Shown here in pieces: positions 44,332 to 52,999 of a stretch of 64,000 bases of DNA. Made by a program: the position numbers and the translations under genes. Positions within the stretch are counted from its first letter, which is position 1. The number at the start of each line of letters is the position of its first letter. Source of the DNA: JBGRQA01 sp041725895 (GTDB lineage Bacteria > Bacteroidota > Bacteroidia > Bacteroidales > Marinifilaceae); assembly GCA_041725895.1 (NCBI GenBank), contig JBGRQA010000006.1, positions 1 to 64,000 of the forward strand, read 5' to 3'. The notes below the pieces were generated by a model. That model saw only the letters and a list, made by a program, of their open reading frames with translations. It had not been told where the DNA came from and did no database searches.

Positions 44332-46848
44332 ATGAGTAAGACGTTACAAAAATCATTGCTCTTAATTCTTTTATTTTTTGGCACCTCTGTCACTCTTCCT
44401 GTTTTGGCACAAACAACCAAAGTAAGAGGTAGAATAATTGATGCAAAAACCAAAGAACCTTTACCTTTTGTTAACATTGCCTTCAAAGGAACAACCATTG
44501 GCACAACTTCTGATTTCGATGGAAATTACTTTCTTGAAACCAGAACGCCCTCCGACAGTTTATTAATATCATTCATTGGTTACCAAGAGCAACTTTTTCA
44601 AATCCAAAAAGGAACATTTCAAACCATTAATGCCAAGCTAAAGCCTGAATCCTTTGACTTGCAAGAAGTGATCGTTACGCCGGGAGAAAATCCTGCCCAC
44701 AAAATCCTGCGCGGTATAATTGCAAATAAAGACAAAAACGATCCTTCCCGTTTCAACTCCTACCAGTACGAAAGTTATACTAAAATGGAGATGGACTTAA
44801 ACAACATCAAAGAGGACTTTAAGGACAAACGAATCATGAGGAAGTTCCAATTTGTTTTTGACTACATGGACACCTCTGTTGTCACCGGCAAACCTTATCT
44901 TCCAGTCTTTATCACCGAATCGCTTTCGGATTATTACTACCAAAAGAAGCCCAAAACCGAAAGAGAAATCATTAAAGCCTCAAAAATATCCGGCATCGAA
45001 GACAACTCCAGTATTGCTCAATTCACAGGACAGTTGCATCAAAATGTAAACATCTACGAAAACTACATCAGCCTTTTTGATCAAGGTTTTGTAAGTCCAA
45101 TTGCAGATGTTGGGTTACGGTACTATAAATATTACCTCACCGACAGTACATTTCGCGATGGAAATTGGAGCTACCACATATCATTTAAACCCAAAAGGAA
45201 ACAAGAACCTACCTTTACCGGTGATTTTTGGGTTGCCGATACCACATTTGCAGTCCAAAACATGCAAATGCGAATCGCAAAAGGAGTAAATCTAAACTGG
45301 GTTAGAGACCTGGTCAGCACAAACGAATATCAGAAATTAAACGACTCTACCTGGTTTTTGAAGAAACAACATCTATTCGTAGATTTTATGATTTCCCAAA
45401 AAGATTCCACCAAACAAATGGGGTTTTTTGGCCGAAAAACCATTTCGTACCGAGATATAAAAATCAACCAACCAATTAAAGAGGATATATTAAAACTGGA
45501 CAACAATGTAATTGTCGAGGAAAATGCCTTAACCCAGGACAACTCCTATTGGGATAATGCACGCCCCTTCCAGCTATCTGAAAGGGAAGCCGGAATTTAT
45601 TCAATGGTTGACTCCATTCAGAATGTTCCTCTTTACAAAACAATGGTGGATATCATCACCACCTTTTTTACCGGGTACTACGTAAAGGGAAATTTTGAAT
45701 ACGGCCCCTACTACAAGCTATACAGTTTTAACGAAATAGAAGGCAATCGGTTCATGTTTGGGGGTAGAACCTCCAATGATTTCAGCACCAAAGTAATGTT
45801 CAACGGTCATGTTGCCTATGGAGACAAAGACCAAAAATTTAAATATGGAGTTGGTGCCCTGTACATGTTTAACAAACTTCCAAGAGAGGCCGTAGGAATT
45901 CAATACAAACACGACATTGAACAATTGGGCAAAAGCCCGAATGCTCTTACCGAAGCCAACATCCTATCCTCTTTACTTAAAAGAAATCCAAACAATAAAC
46001 TGACCATGGTCAATGAACTGGCTCTCCATTACGAAAAAGAATGGTTTCAAGGCTTTTCAAACAAGGTCACTTATCGCTTTCGGGACATAACTCCAACAGA
46101 ATTTGTCCCTTTCTCTACACCATCCCCCAGCGAGGCAATTCCTGTGTCAGGGCTTCGCTCGTCTGAGATTGAGTTGAACACTAGGTGGACCAGGAATGAA
46201 AAAATGATTATGGGCGAATTCGAGCGTGTTAGTTTAGGAGGCCCCTTTCCAATTGTGAATCTTTACCTCACCATGGGGTTGAAAGATTTCTTTAAAAGTG
46301 ATTACGAGTACTACAAAATTGATTTAAGTCTGGAACATACCGTAGAATTGCCCCCTATAGGAAATTTCTACTATCTAATAACGGGAGGAAAACTTTTTGG
46401 CAATGTTCCTTATCCTTTACTTCATTTACACGAAGGGAACGAAACCTATGCATTCGATCCTTATGCTTTCAACATGATGAATTACTATGAATTTGCCAGT
46501 GATCAATACATAAGTCTATTCGCCGAACATCACTTTATGGGATATATTCTCAACAGAATTCCTCTGTTTCGTAAACTAAAATGGAGAGCGGTTGTTTCGG
46601 GGAAAGCACTTTGGGGAACCTTACGTGATCAAAACAACGGATCCTTGCCTAACACCCAAGCCGAATACCTGTTTCCGGAAGGCTTATCCGATGTGAGCGA
46701 TCCATATTTTGAAGCAAGTGTAGGTATTGAAAACATTTTCAAGCTAATTCGGATTGATGCCATGTGGCGTTTAACTCACTTGGATCCAAAACCCAACCAG
46801 GACTTTCAAAAATTTGGGATTCGAGCCACCCTCCAATTCAAGTTCTAA
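44332..46848 (+). CDS. DUF5686 outer-membrane protein with CarboxypepD_reg-like domain
   Basis: 838 residues. A signal peptide (1-26, ...LPVLAQ) precedes a carboxypeptidase-regulatory-like beta-sandwich (about 29-112, VRGRIIDAKTKEPLPFVNI). A DUF5686 region follows, and the second half looks like a large outer-membrane barrel ending in IRATLQFKF. The N-terminal sandwich is also found before TonB-dependent receptors, but plug and receptor motifs are missing. The family is widespread in Bacteroidota and without assigned function. It is 78 nt after tatC and 62 nt before lptB. Confidence 0.88.
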   Translation: MSKTLQKSLLLILLFFGTSVTLPVLAQTTKVRGRIIDAKTKEPLPFVNIAFKGTTIGTTSDFDGNYFLETRTPSDSLLISFIGYQEQLFQIQKGTFQTINAKLKPESFDLQEVIVTPGENPAHKILRGIIANKDKNDPSRFNSYQYESYTKMEMDLNNIKEDFKDKRIMRKFQFVFDYMDTSVVTGKPYLPVFITESLSDYYYQKKPKTEREIIKASKISGIEDNSSIAQFTGQLHQNVNIYENYISLFDQGFVSPIADVGLRYYKYYLTDSTFRDGNWSYHISFKPKRKQEPTFTGDFWVADTTFAVQNMQMRIAKGVNLNWVRDLVSTNEYQKLNDSTWFLKKQHLFVDFMISQKDSTKQMGFFGRKTISYRDIKINQPIKEDILKLDNNVIVEENALTQDNSYWDNARPFQLSEREAGIYSMVDSIQNVPLYKTMVDIITTFFTGYYVKGNFEYGPYYKLYSFNEIEGNRFMFGGRTSNDFSTKVMFNGHVAYGDKDQKFKYGVGALYMFNKLPREAVGIQYKHDIEQLGKSPNALTEANILSSLLKRNPNNKLTMVNELALHYEKEWFQGFSNKVTYRFRDITPTEFVPFSTPSPSEAIPVSGLRSSEIELNTRWTRNEKMIMGEFERVSLGGPFPIVNLYLTMGLKDFFKSDYEYYKIDLSLEHTVELPPIGNFYYLITGGKLFGNVPYPLLHLHEGNETYAFDPYAFNMMNYYEFASDQYISLFAEHHFMGYILNRIPLFRKLKWRAVVSGKALWGTLRDQNNGSLPNTQAEYLFPEGLSDVSDPYFEASVGIENIFKLIRIDAMWRLTHLDPKPNQDFQKFGIRATLQFKF

Positions 46849-46869
46849 AACTAAACCAAAGGTTTTTCC

Positions 46870-46877
46870 TATATTTG
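46870..46877 (+). promoter_or_regulatory. Candidate -7 element for lptB
   Basis: TATATTTG fits the consensus and gives a leader of about 30 nt before the ATG at 46911. It favours the ATG at 46911 over the longer upstream frame. No TTG at the usual spacing. Confidence 0.45.
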
Positions 46878-46910
46878 CAAAAACTCAGGTCAAAACCAGA
46901 TAATGTTACG

Positions 46911-47642
46911 ATGATTCTACGAGCTGAAAATCTGATCAAAAGATATAAAAACCGAACCGTAGTAAAAGGGGTTTCGGTAAACGTTAAACAAGGGGAAATT
47001 GTTGGACTTCTAGGGCCTAATGGTGCTGGAAAAACCACTTCCTTCTACATGATTGTTGGACTTATTAAGCCCAATGGGGGTAAGATATTTCTGGATGAAC
47101 GGGATATCACCAAGGAACCGGTGTACCGCCGAGCTCAATTGGGGATTGGTTACCTGGCTCAGGAAGCATCGGTTTTCCGTAAGATGAGTGTGGAAGATAA
47201 TATTCGTTCGGTCTTGGAAATGTCTGATTTTTCCAAAGAATATCAGCGCCATAGAGTAGAAGAAATGCTCAACGAATTCAGTCTCCAAAAAATTCGAAAA
47301 AGCAAAGGAATTCAACTTTCAGGAGGAGAACGTCGAAGAACAGAAATTGCACGTGCCCTATCCATTAAACCCAAATTTATCCTTTTGGACGAACCGTTTG
47401 CTGGGGTGGATCCCATCGCGGTAGAAGACATACAGGAAATTGTAGCCAATTTGAAAGAAAAAAATATTGGTATTCTGATAACAGACCACAACGTACAGGA
47501 AACCCTTTGCATAACAGAAAGGTCCTACTTGCTGTTCGAAGGAAACATTCTTAAATCAGGTACAGCAGAAGAACTCGCTTCCGACGAAGATGTACGACGT
47601 GTATATTTGGGCAAAAACTTTGAGTTAAGACAAAAAAAGTAA
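46911..47642 (+). CDS. lptB: LPS export ABC transporter ATPase LptB
   Basis: 243 residues from MILRAENLIKRYK. The open frame runs upstream into the preceding gene, but that part lacks ABC similarity. Walker A is GPNGAGKTT (35-43), the signature is LSGGERRRTEIARAL and Walker B FILLDEPFAGVDP. GYLAQEASVFRKMSVEDNI is the Q-loop region typical of LptB. It powers lipopolysaccharide extraction from the inner membrane with LptFG, which is not in this window. Confidence 0.96.
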   Translation: MILRAENLIKRYKNRTVVKGVSVNVKQGEIVGLLGPNGAGKTTSFYMIVGLIKPNGGKIFLDERDITKEPVYRRAQLGIGYLAQEASVFRKMSVEDNIRSVLEMSDFSKEYQRHRVEEMLNEFSLQKIRKSKGIQLSGGERRRTEIARALSIKPKFILLDEPFAGVDPIAVEDIQEIVANLKEKNIGILITDHNVQETLCITERSYLLFEGNILKSGTAEELASDEDVRRVYLGKNFELRQKK

Positions 47643-47745
47643 TTCATTCCATCTTGTAGAGTTGAATTAAAAATTGTAATTTACTCGCTATTTGGTGGTT
47701 CTATAAAACAGGTGCAAATATTTTCTATTATTTTCTCAAAAGCTA

Positions 47746-47775
47746 TTGCATTTATAAAAATATGCTCTATATTTG
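47746..47775 (+). promoter_or_regulatory. Promoter of tRNA-Leu
   Basis: TTG (47746-47748), a 19-nt spacer and TATATTTG (47768-47775) match the consensus fully, 15 nt before the mature tRNA 5' end. Confidence 0.8.
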
Positions 47776-47790
47776 CACCGCAATTAACCC

Positions 47791-47872
47791 GCGGACGTGG
47801 CGTAATTGGTAGCCGCGCTAGACTTAGGATCTAGTGCCGTAAGGCGTGGGGGTTCGAGTCCCTTCGTCCGCA
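47791..47872 (+). tRNA. tRNA-Leu (anticodon UAG)
   Basis: An 82-nt cloverleaf. Acceptor arms GCGGACG (47791-47797) and CGTCCGC (47865-47871) pair, with discriminator A at 47872. The anticodon stem is CTAGA/TCTAG with loop CTTAGGA, placing TAG at 47825-47827. A long variable arm (GCCGTAAGGC) and GGTTCGAGTCC T arm mark a class II tRNA-Leu. CCA is not encoded (the genomic sequence after the discriminator is CCC), so it is added after transcription. Confidence 0.97.
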
Positions 47873-47890
47873 CCCTTTAAAAATAACCTT

Positions 47891-47943
47891 AAACCGCCCT
47901 TACTTACGATACGAATTGTATCGATTGTTTAGGCGGTTTTTTT
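47891..47943 (+). terminator. Terminator after tRNA-Leu
   Basis: Outer stem 47891-47898 with 47932-47939, inner stem 47907-47912 with 47918-47923, then a T tract to 47943. Confidence 0.85.
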
Positions 47944-47979
47944 GCAATTTACAAGGTTTTATCTTTTAATAGCTAAAAA

Positions 47980-49329
47980 ATGAACATCACAAAAACCAAC
48001 ATTGATGAGTTAAACGCTGTAATTAAATTACAGATCGTTAAGGAAGACTATGAGAGTCGTGTAAATGATGTGCTGAAAGATTATCGCAAAAAGGCGAAAA
48101 TCGATGGTTTCCGTCCAGGTAAAGTGCCAATGGGTCTGATTAAAAAGATGTATGGTACCGCAATTTTAGCTGATGAAGTGAACAAAGTTCTAGGTCAAGA
48201 ACTTACCAAATACATTGTTGACAACAACCTGAATATCTTAGGAGAGCCTCTACCAAACGAAACTGAGCAGAAGGAAATCAACTGGGAAAAAGACGAAGAG
48301 TTTGAATTCGCTTTTGATATCGCTATGTCTCCAGAGTACACTCTGAACCTGAGCAAGAGAGACAAAATGATCTTCCACAAAATTTTGGTTGACGAAAAAA
48401 TGATTGAGAATGGTGTAGAAATGCACGCTCGTCGTTTCGGATCTAATCAAGATGCAGAAGTTGTTGGAGAAAAAGAGCTATTAAAAGGAAACTTCGTTCA
48501 AGTTGATGCTGAAGGAAACGCTGTAGAAGAAGGAATTACTGCTGAAAATGTAGCCATCTCTTTGGAGTACATGAAAGACGAAGAGTCGAAAGCAAAATTC
48601 TTGGGTGCTAAAAAGGAAGATGCAATTGTATTCAACCCAGCCAAAGCTTTCACCAACAAATCGGATCTTGCTTCAATGCTAAGCATTTCTAAAGAGGAAG
48701 CTGAAAACATGGATGCTGATTTCCAATTCACCATCACTGAATTGACTACTTTTGTTCCTGCTGAAGTAAATCAGGAATTGTTCGATAAAGTATTTGGAGA
48801 AGGAACCATCAACTCTGTTGAAGAATTCCAAGCTAAAATCAAGGAAGATATCGAAGCTCAATTGGTAAACGATAGCAACTACAAGTTCTTGATCGACGCC
48901 AAAGAGAAATTGGTTAAGAAGGCCAAAATTAAATTGCCTGAAGCATTCCTTAAGCGTTGGATCGTAGCAACCAACAAAGAAATGAACGAAGAGCAAGTAG
49001 AGAAAGATTTCGCAAACTACTCTGACGATATCAGATGGCAGCTGATCAAAGACAAATTGGTTAAAGATCACGAATTGAAAGTTTCTGAAGAAGAAATCGT
49101 AGAATTCGCCAAGCAAACTGCTTTGATGCAATTCCAGCAGTACGGTTTAATGAACGTACCAGAAGAGCACCTTGAAAACTACGCTCAACAAATTCTTCAA
49201 AACCAAGAAGAACGCAGAAAAATCTACGACAGAAAAGCAGATGACAAAATCGTAAGCTTCCTGAAGGAGACTATCAAAATTGAAGAGAAAGAAGTGAGTA
49301 CTGAAGAATTCAACAAAATGTTCGAATAA
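47980..49329 (+). CDS. tig: Trigger factor (ribosome-associated chaperone)
   Basis: 449 residues. The N-terminal ribosome-binding domain has the loop GFRPGKVPMGLIKKMYG (about 43-59), the trigger factor signature. The middle PPIase domain is diverged, without a typical FKBP active site (about 150-245), and the C-terminal arms are helical and charged. It shields nascent chains at the exit tunnel. It stands directly before clpP and clpX, the common tig-clpP-clpX order, but has its own terminator at 49352-49386. TATCTTTT (47960-47967) is a near-consensus -7 element. Confidence 0.95.
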   Translation: MNITKTNIDELNAVIKLQIVKEDYESRVNDVLKDYRKKAKIDGFRPGKVPMGLIKKMYGTAILADEVNKVLGQELTKYIVDNNLNILGEPLPNETEQKEINWEKDEEFEFAFDIAMSPEYTLNLSKRDKMIFHKILVDEKMIENGVEMHARRFGSNQDAEVVGEKELLKGNFVQVDAEGNAVEEGITAENVAISLEYMKDEESKAKFLGAKKEDAIVFNPAKAFTNKSDLASMLSISKEEAENMDADFQFTITELTTFVPAEVNQELFDKVFGEGTINSVEEFQAKIKEDIEAQLVNDSNYKFLIDAKEKLVKKAKIKLPEAFLKRWIVATNKEMNEEQVEKDFANYSDDIRWQLIKDKLVKDHELKVSEEEIVEFAKQTALMQFQQYGLMNVPEEHLENYAQQILQNQEERRKIYDRKADDKIVSFLKETIKIEEKEVSTEEFNKMFE

Positions 49330-49351
49330 TTTTCACTCTCAAAATATTGTG

Positions 49352-49386
49352 CAAACCACGCCCTGAGGCGTGGTTTGTTTTTTTTT
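49352..49386 (+). terminator. Terminator after tig
   Basis: A perfect 11-bp stem (49352-49362 with 49367-49377), 4-nt loop, T tract to 49386. It separates tig from clpP. Confidence 0.94.
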
Positions 49387-49427
49387 ACAACTTTATCCCC
49401 TATCTTTTGCAACCTCATCCTTTTCAA

Positions 49428-49456
49428 TTGACAAAAAATTAGTTAATTTAGGTTTG
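49428..49456 (+). promoter_or_regulatory. Promoter of clpP
   Basis: TTG (49428-49430), 18-nt spacer and TAGGTTTG (49449-49456), giving a leader of about 22 nt. Confidence 0.7.
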
Positions 49457-49482
49457 CGAAACACTATAAAACAGATGCACTT

Positions 49483-50157
49483 ATGATACCAAAAGATGAA
49501 TTCAGAAAATTTGCAACCAAACACATGGGTGTAAGTAGCCTTACCCTGGATAATTATACCTCGGTTTCCAACAGCTATATATCGCCCACAATTATTGAGG
49601 AACGCCAGCTGAACGTTGCCTCCATGGACGTATTCTCTCGTTTGATGATGGACCGAATCATCTTTTTGGGAGTTCCTATTGATGACTATGTTGCCAATAT
49701 TATTATGGCTCAACTGTTGTTCCTGGAATCAACCGATCCCTCCAAAGACATTCAAATCTATTTCAATTCTCCCGGAGGATCAGTGCATGCTGGTTTGGGA
49801 ATCTATGATACCATGCAATACATTAAATGTGATGTAGCAACAATCTGTACCGGAATGGCGGCCTCAATGGGAGCTGTTCTACTTACAGCCGGTACCGAAG
49901 GCAAGCGGTCTGCTCTGAAGCATTCCCGGATCATGATTCATCAACCAATGGGAGGAGCTCAAGGACAAGCTTCTGATATCGAAATTACCGCTCGTGAAAT
50001 CTTAAAATTGCGAAAAGAACTTTATAACATTATTGCTGATCATTCCGGAAACACTTTTGAGAGAGTAGAGAAAGATTCTGACCGGGATTATTGGATGACC
50101 GCTCAGGAAGCCAAAGAATACGGTATGATTGACGAGGTGCTGCTTCGAGAAAGATAA
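49483..50157 (+). CDS. clpP: ATP-dependent Clp protease proteolytic subunit ClpP
   Basis: 224 residues. The catalytic serine S128 lies in CTGMAASMGAVLL and the histidine H153 in RIMIHQPMGG; the acidic residue is in KDSDRDYWM. The oxyanion segment FNSPGGSVHAGLGIYD is intact. The N-terminal 30 residues are a probable propeptide or axial region, longer than in E. coli. ClpP forms a tetradecamer fed by ClpX. It has its own promoter; clpX follows after a 92-nt gap containing a palindrome. Confidence 0.97.
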   Translation: MIPKDEFRKFATKHMGVSSLTLDNYTSVSNSYISPTIIEERQLNVASMDVFSRLMMDRIIFLGVPIDDYVANIIMAQLLFLESTDPSKDIQIYFNSPGGSVHAGLGIYDTMQYIKCDVATICTGMAASMGAVLLTAGTEGKRSALKHSRIMIHQPMGGAQGQASDIEITAREILKLRKELYNIIADHSGNTFERVEKDSDRDYWMTAQEAKEYGMIDEVLLRER

Positions 50158-50192
50158 AAACCTAAAGTTTTTGAAAATCAAAGAATAGCTGG

Positions 50193-50224
50193 TGCAAAAT
50201 TAAGCTAAAATGCTTAATTTTGCA
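50193..50224. repeat. Perfect 13-bp inverted repeat over the clpX promoter
   Basis: TGCAAAATTAAGC (50193-50205) and GCTTAATTTTGCA (50212-50224) are exact reverse complements, 6 nt apart. The right arm contains the -7 candidate TAATTTTG (50215-50222). No T run follows, so it is a poor terminator and a better candidate for an operator. Confidence 0.75.
50215..50222 (+). promoter_or_regulatory. Candidate -7 element for clpX
   Basis: TAATTTTG fits TAnnTTTG, 27 nt before the clpX ATG. It lies wholly in the right arm of the palindrome at 50193-50224. Confidence 0.5.
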
Positions 50225-50249
50225 TTTCTAGTATAAGAGAAATTAAATC

Positions 50250-51464
50250 ATGGATAAATGCTCATTTTGCGGTAGAGAGAAAAAGGATACCAATTTGCTT
50301 ATTGCCGGAATAAACGGTCACATTTGCGACAGCTGTATTGAACAAGCCTTTTCTATCGTGCAGGAAGAACTGAAGAGTCAATCGGACATGGATCTGAAAG
50401 ACATCAAACTTCTGAAACCTGCAGAAATTAAAAGCTTTCTGGATCAATATGTAATTGGGCAGGAAGAGGCAAAAAAGTACCTGTCTGTAGCAGTTTATAA
50501 CCATTACAAGCGTTTGTTGCAGGAGAAAGATGATGATGATATAGAAATCGAAAAATCCAATATTATTCTTGTTGGTGAAACCGGTACAGGAAAAACCCTT
50601 CTGGCCCGAACCATCGCAAAAATGCTTCATGTTCCCTTCACCATTGTGGATGCAACAGTACTCACCGAAGCCGGATATGTAGGCGAAGATATTGAATCTA
50701 TTCTTACCCGCTTGCTGCAAGCTTCGGATTACGATGTAGCAGCTGCCGAGCGAGGAATTGTTTTCATTGACGAGATTGACAAGATCGCCCGAAAAAGCGA
50801 CAACCCCTCCATCACCCGTGATGTTTCGGGAGAAGGAGTTCAGCAGGGCTTACTTAAACTTCTGGAAGGATCGGTTGTAAACGTACCACCCCAAGGAGGT
50901 CGTAAGCATCCCGATCAAAAGATGATTCCTGTTAATACAAAAAATATCCTTTTCGTATGTGGAGGGGCTTTTGACGGAATTCAACGCAAAATTGCCCAAC
51001 GTCTAAACACTCAGGTTGTTGGTTTCAATGCCAGCAAAGAAAAAGAGCAAGTGGACCAGGGGAATCTTCTGCAATATATTGCTCCTCAGGATTTAAAATC
51101 CTTTGGTTTAATTCCTGAAATCATTGGTCGTCTTCCGGTATTAACCTACCTGGAGCCATTGGATCGGAAAGCTCTTCGCAACATCTTGACTGAACCCAAA
51201 AATTCAATTGTTCGTCAGTACACCAAACTATTCAACATCGATAATATCGAATTGAAATTCGATGACGATGCACTTGAATACATCGTGGATAAAGCCGTAG
51301 AATTTAAATTGGGAGCACGTGGGTTACGTTCGATTTGCGAAGCCATCATGATGGATGCCATGTTCGAAATGCCATCCACAGATGAAAACCAAATTACCAT
51401 CACAGAAAAATATGCCAGTGAAAAACTGGAGAAAGTAAATATGAAACGGCTAAAAGTAGCCTAA
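50250..51464 (+). CDS. clpX: ATP-dependent Clp protease ATP-binding subunit ClpX
   Basis: 404 residues. The N-terminal zinc domain has CSFCGREKK and later CDSC. The AAA+ core has Walker A GETGTGKTLLARTIA, Walker B GIVFIDEIDKIARK and the pore motif TEAGYVGEDIE (GYVG). The IGF-type ClpP-binding loop, usually near residues 260-280, is less clear by eye. ClpX unfolds substrates for ClpP. It follows clpP by 92 nt and ends at a bidirectional terminator. Confidence 0.97.
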   Translation: MDKCSFCGREKKDTNLLIAGINGHICDSCIEQAFSIVQEELKSQSDMDLKDIKLLKPAEIKSFLDQYVIGQEEAKKYLSVAVYNHYKRLLQEKDDDDIEIEKSNIILVGETGTGKTLLARTIAKMLHVPFTIVDATVLTEAGYVGEDIESILTRLLQASDYDVAAAERGIVFIDEIDKIARKSDNPSITRDVSGEGVQQGLLKLLEGSVVNVPPQGGRKHPDQKMIPVNTKNILFVCGGAFDGIQRKIAQRLNTQVVGFNASKEKEQVDQGNLLQYIAPQDLKSFGLIPEIIGRLPVLTYLEPLDRKALRNILTEPKNSIVRQYTKLFNIDNIELKFDDDALEYIVDKAVEFKLGARGLRSICEAIMMDAMFEMPSTDENQITITEKYASEKLEKVNMKRLKVA

Positions 51465-51484
51465 TCCCTACTCATATCAACACA

Positions 51485-51513
51485 AAAAAAGTCCGGTCTT
51501 CCCGGACTTTTTT
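51485..51513. terminator. Bidirectional terminator between clpX and lipoprotein gene
   Basis: A perfect 12-bp stem (51485-51496 with 51502-51513), 5-nt loop and A/T runs in both arms. Confidence 0.93.
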
Positions 51514-51531
51514 CATATATAAAGGATACAA

Positions 51532-52338
51532 TTACATATTAACCGCCTTTTCCACCCCATCAACAGTCACTACAACCTCCTGATCACAGGTACCATCTCC
51601 ATAATCTACTGTTACGTCCGATTGCCCTTCCATACGGAATACGGCAATTCCGGAAGTTACTTCAGGGGTTTCACACCCCAAATCCAAAAGTAATGCAGAA
51701 ACAATTTCAAAAGTAAAAGCATTGCCCTCCGAATCCATACCGGATGAGCTTCCTGTTATCTCATACTGATCGTCCGAAAAATCATCCGGAGTTCCACCAT
51801 CGCTTAAAAGTGAATAGGAAAAGTCTGCACTATACGTGTATTCATTCCCATCTTCATCCGTAAACACCTGGTCCTCGAAATCCATCGAAAAATCTGAATC
51901 GCCGAAATCCAGAGAATATTCACCATTGAGGCAAAAATCCTGAGAACAGAAATTCTCAAAAATAATTTCGACTTCCCCCATCATTGTTGTATCCAGCACT
52001 AGAATGATCCGACCAGAAAAATACTGCCCATTGTACCATTCGCAGGAGTCCACCCCAAAATCAAGGATCAAAGAATCCAAACTATTAATATCATAAATTA
52101 CTTTGGGGCAACTATCCTGGTGAAATGTTTTCACCAGAGAAAATCCAGCCAGAGATTCTTTGGAATTAAGGGCTACATCGTTAACCGAATTTTGCATTTT
52201 CAAAGTCTGACTAACCGAGGCAATCACATCGGAATCGCTGGACTTAGAGGGAGTATTGTCGTCATCATTACAACTAGCTACCGCAAAAAGCAGGGCAGCA
52301 AACATCAAAATAATTCGATAGGATTTGTGTTTCATCAT
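51532..52338 (-). CDS. Secreted lipoprotein of unknown function, Asp-rich
   Basis: 268 residues. A type II signal peptide ends in the lipobox VASC with C23, followed at once by NDDDN, the acidic pattern that acts as a surface export signal for lipoproteins in Bacteroidota. The mature part is rich in Asp, Ser and Gly, with paired cysteines (for example DSCPK, DSCEWY, CSQDFCLNG) and repeated beta-strand stretches around GEYSLDFGDSDFS. I recognise no named domain. It is probably a surface or periplasmic beta protein stabilised by disulfides. Single-gene transcript. Confidence 0.85.
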   Translation of the reverse strand: MMKHKSYRIILMFAALLFAVASCNDDDNTPSKSSDSDVIASVSQTLKMQNSVNDVALNSKESLAGFSLVKTFHQDSCPKVIYDINSLDSLILDFGVDSCEWYNGQYFSGRIILVLDTTMMGEVEIIFENFCSQDFCLNGEYSLDFGDSDFSMDFEDQVFTDEDGNEYTYSADFSYSLLSDGGTPDDFSDDQYEITGSSSGMDSEGNAFTFEIVSALLLDLGCETPEVTSGIAVFRMEGQSDVTVDYGDGTCDQEVVVTVDGVEKAVNM

Positions 52339-52443
52339 ACTTCACATTTAATGGTTTAAAACTATCTCCTTTCACACAATAAGCTATAAAATACAGCGAA
52401 TAAAACCCAATGTCAAGTCCTCTCGTTCCTATTTTGATAAATG

Positions 52444-52470
52444 AAAAAAGGGCTCCAACAGGAACCCTTT
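52444..52470 (-). terminator. Terminator after folA
   Basis: A 10-bp stem with one mismatch (52447-52456 with 52461-52470), 4-nt loop, followed on the minus strand by T residues (52449-52444). It ends thyA-folA. Confidence 0.7.
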
Positions 52471-52497
52471 CAGTAATTTATGGTCGGAAAGCCGTAT

Positions 52498-52983
52498 CTA
52501 TCTCCTCTTCAAATCTATAAATGAATAGGGAAAGGGGTTTTTCTCATCGGGCATATGATCCTCCCGAGCTACGCTTTCCCAGTCCTTCGCATTCAATTTG
52601 GGGAAGAAAGTATCACCATCAAAATCGTGATGTACTCGTGTCAGATAAATTTTATCGGCTTTTTCCAGAGCCTCCTGATAAATACTTCCTCCACCAATAA
52701 TAAAAACCTCTTCCTCGTTCTCTACTTGTGATAATGCCTCCTCCAGAGAATTCACTACTATACACCCATCAACCGAATAATCTTTTTGACGAGTAATAAT
52801 TATTGAAGTACGGTTGGGCAGAGGCTTGCCTATTGACTCAAAAGTTTTCCGGCCCATTATGATATGGTGTCCGGTGGTTAAACTCTTAAACCTTTTAAGA
52901 TCTGAAGACAGATGCCAAATCAGATCGTTGTCTTTACCGATAACATCATTCCGCGAAGCGGCAACAATAATTGAAACCTTCAT
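52498..52983 (-). CDS. folA: Dihydrofolate reductase
   Basis: 161 residues, normal length. Motifs are the N-terminal IVAASRNDVIGKDNDLIWHL, the catalytic acidic residue D28 in WHLSSDLKRFK, MGRKTFESIG and FIIGGGSIYQEAL. It regenerates tetrahydrofolate from the dihydrofolate released by ThyA, whose gene lies 16 nt upstream. The coupling of these two genes is standard. Confidence 0.97.
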   Translation of the reverse strand: MKVSIIVAASRNDVIGKDNDLIWHLSSDLKRFKSLTTGHHIIMGRKTFESIGKPLPNRTSIIITRQKDYSVDGCIVVNSLEEALSQVENEEEVFIIGGGSIYQEALEKADKIYLTRVHHDFDGDTFFPKLNAKDWESVAREDHMPDEKNPFPYSFIDLKRR

Positions 52984-52999
52984 AATGCGCTATTTTAGA

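Noticed and set aside
46764..46910. N-terminal extension of LptB by 49 residues
   Set aside because: It overlaps the end of the DUF5686 gene and spans a -7 element; ABC similarity starts at the ATG at 46911.
50193..50224. Palindrome considered as the clpP terminator
   Set aside because: The stem is AT-rich and followed by CATTTCTAG instead of a T tract, so it fits an operator or mRNA structure better.
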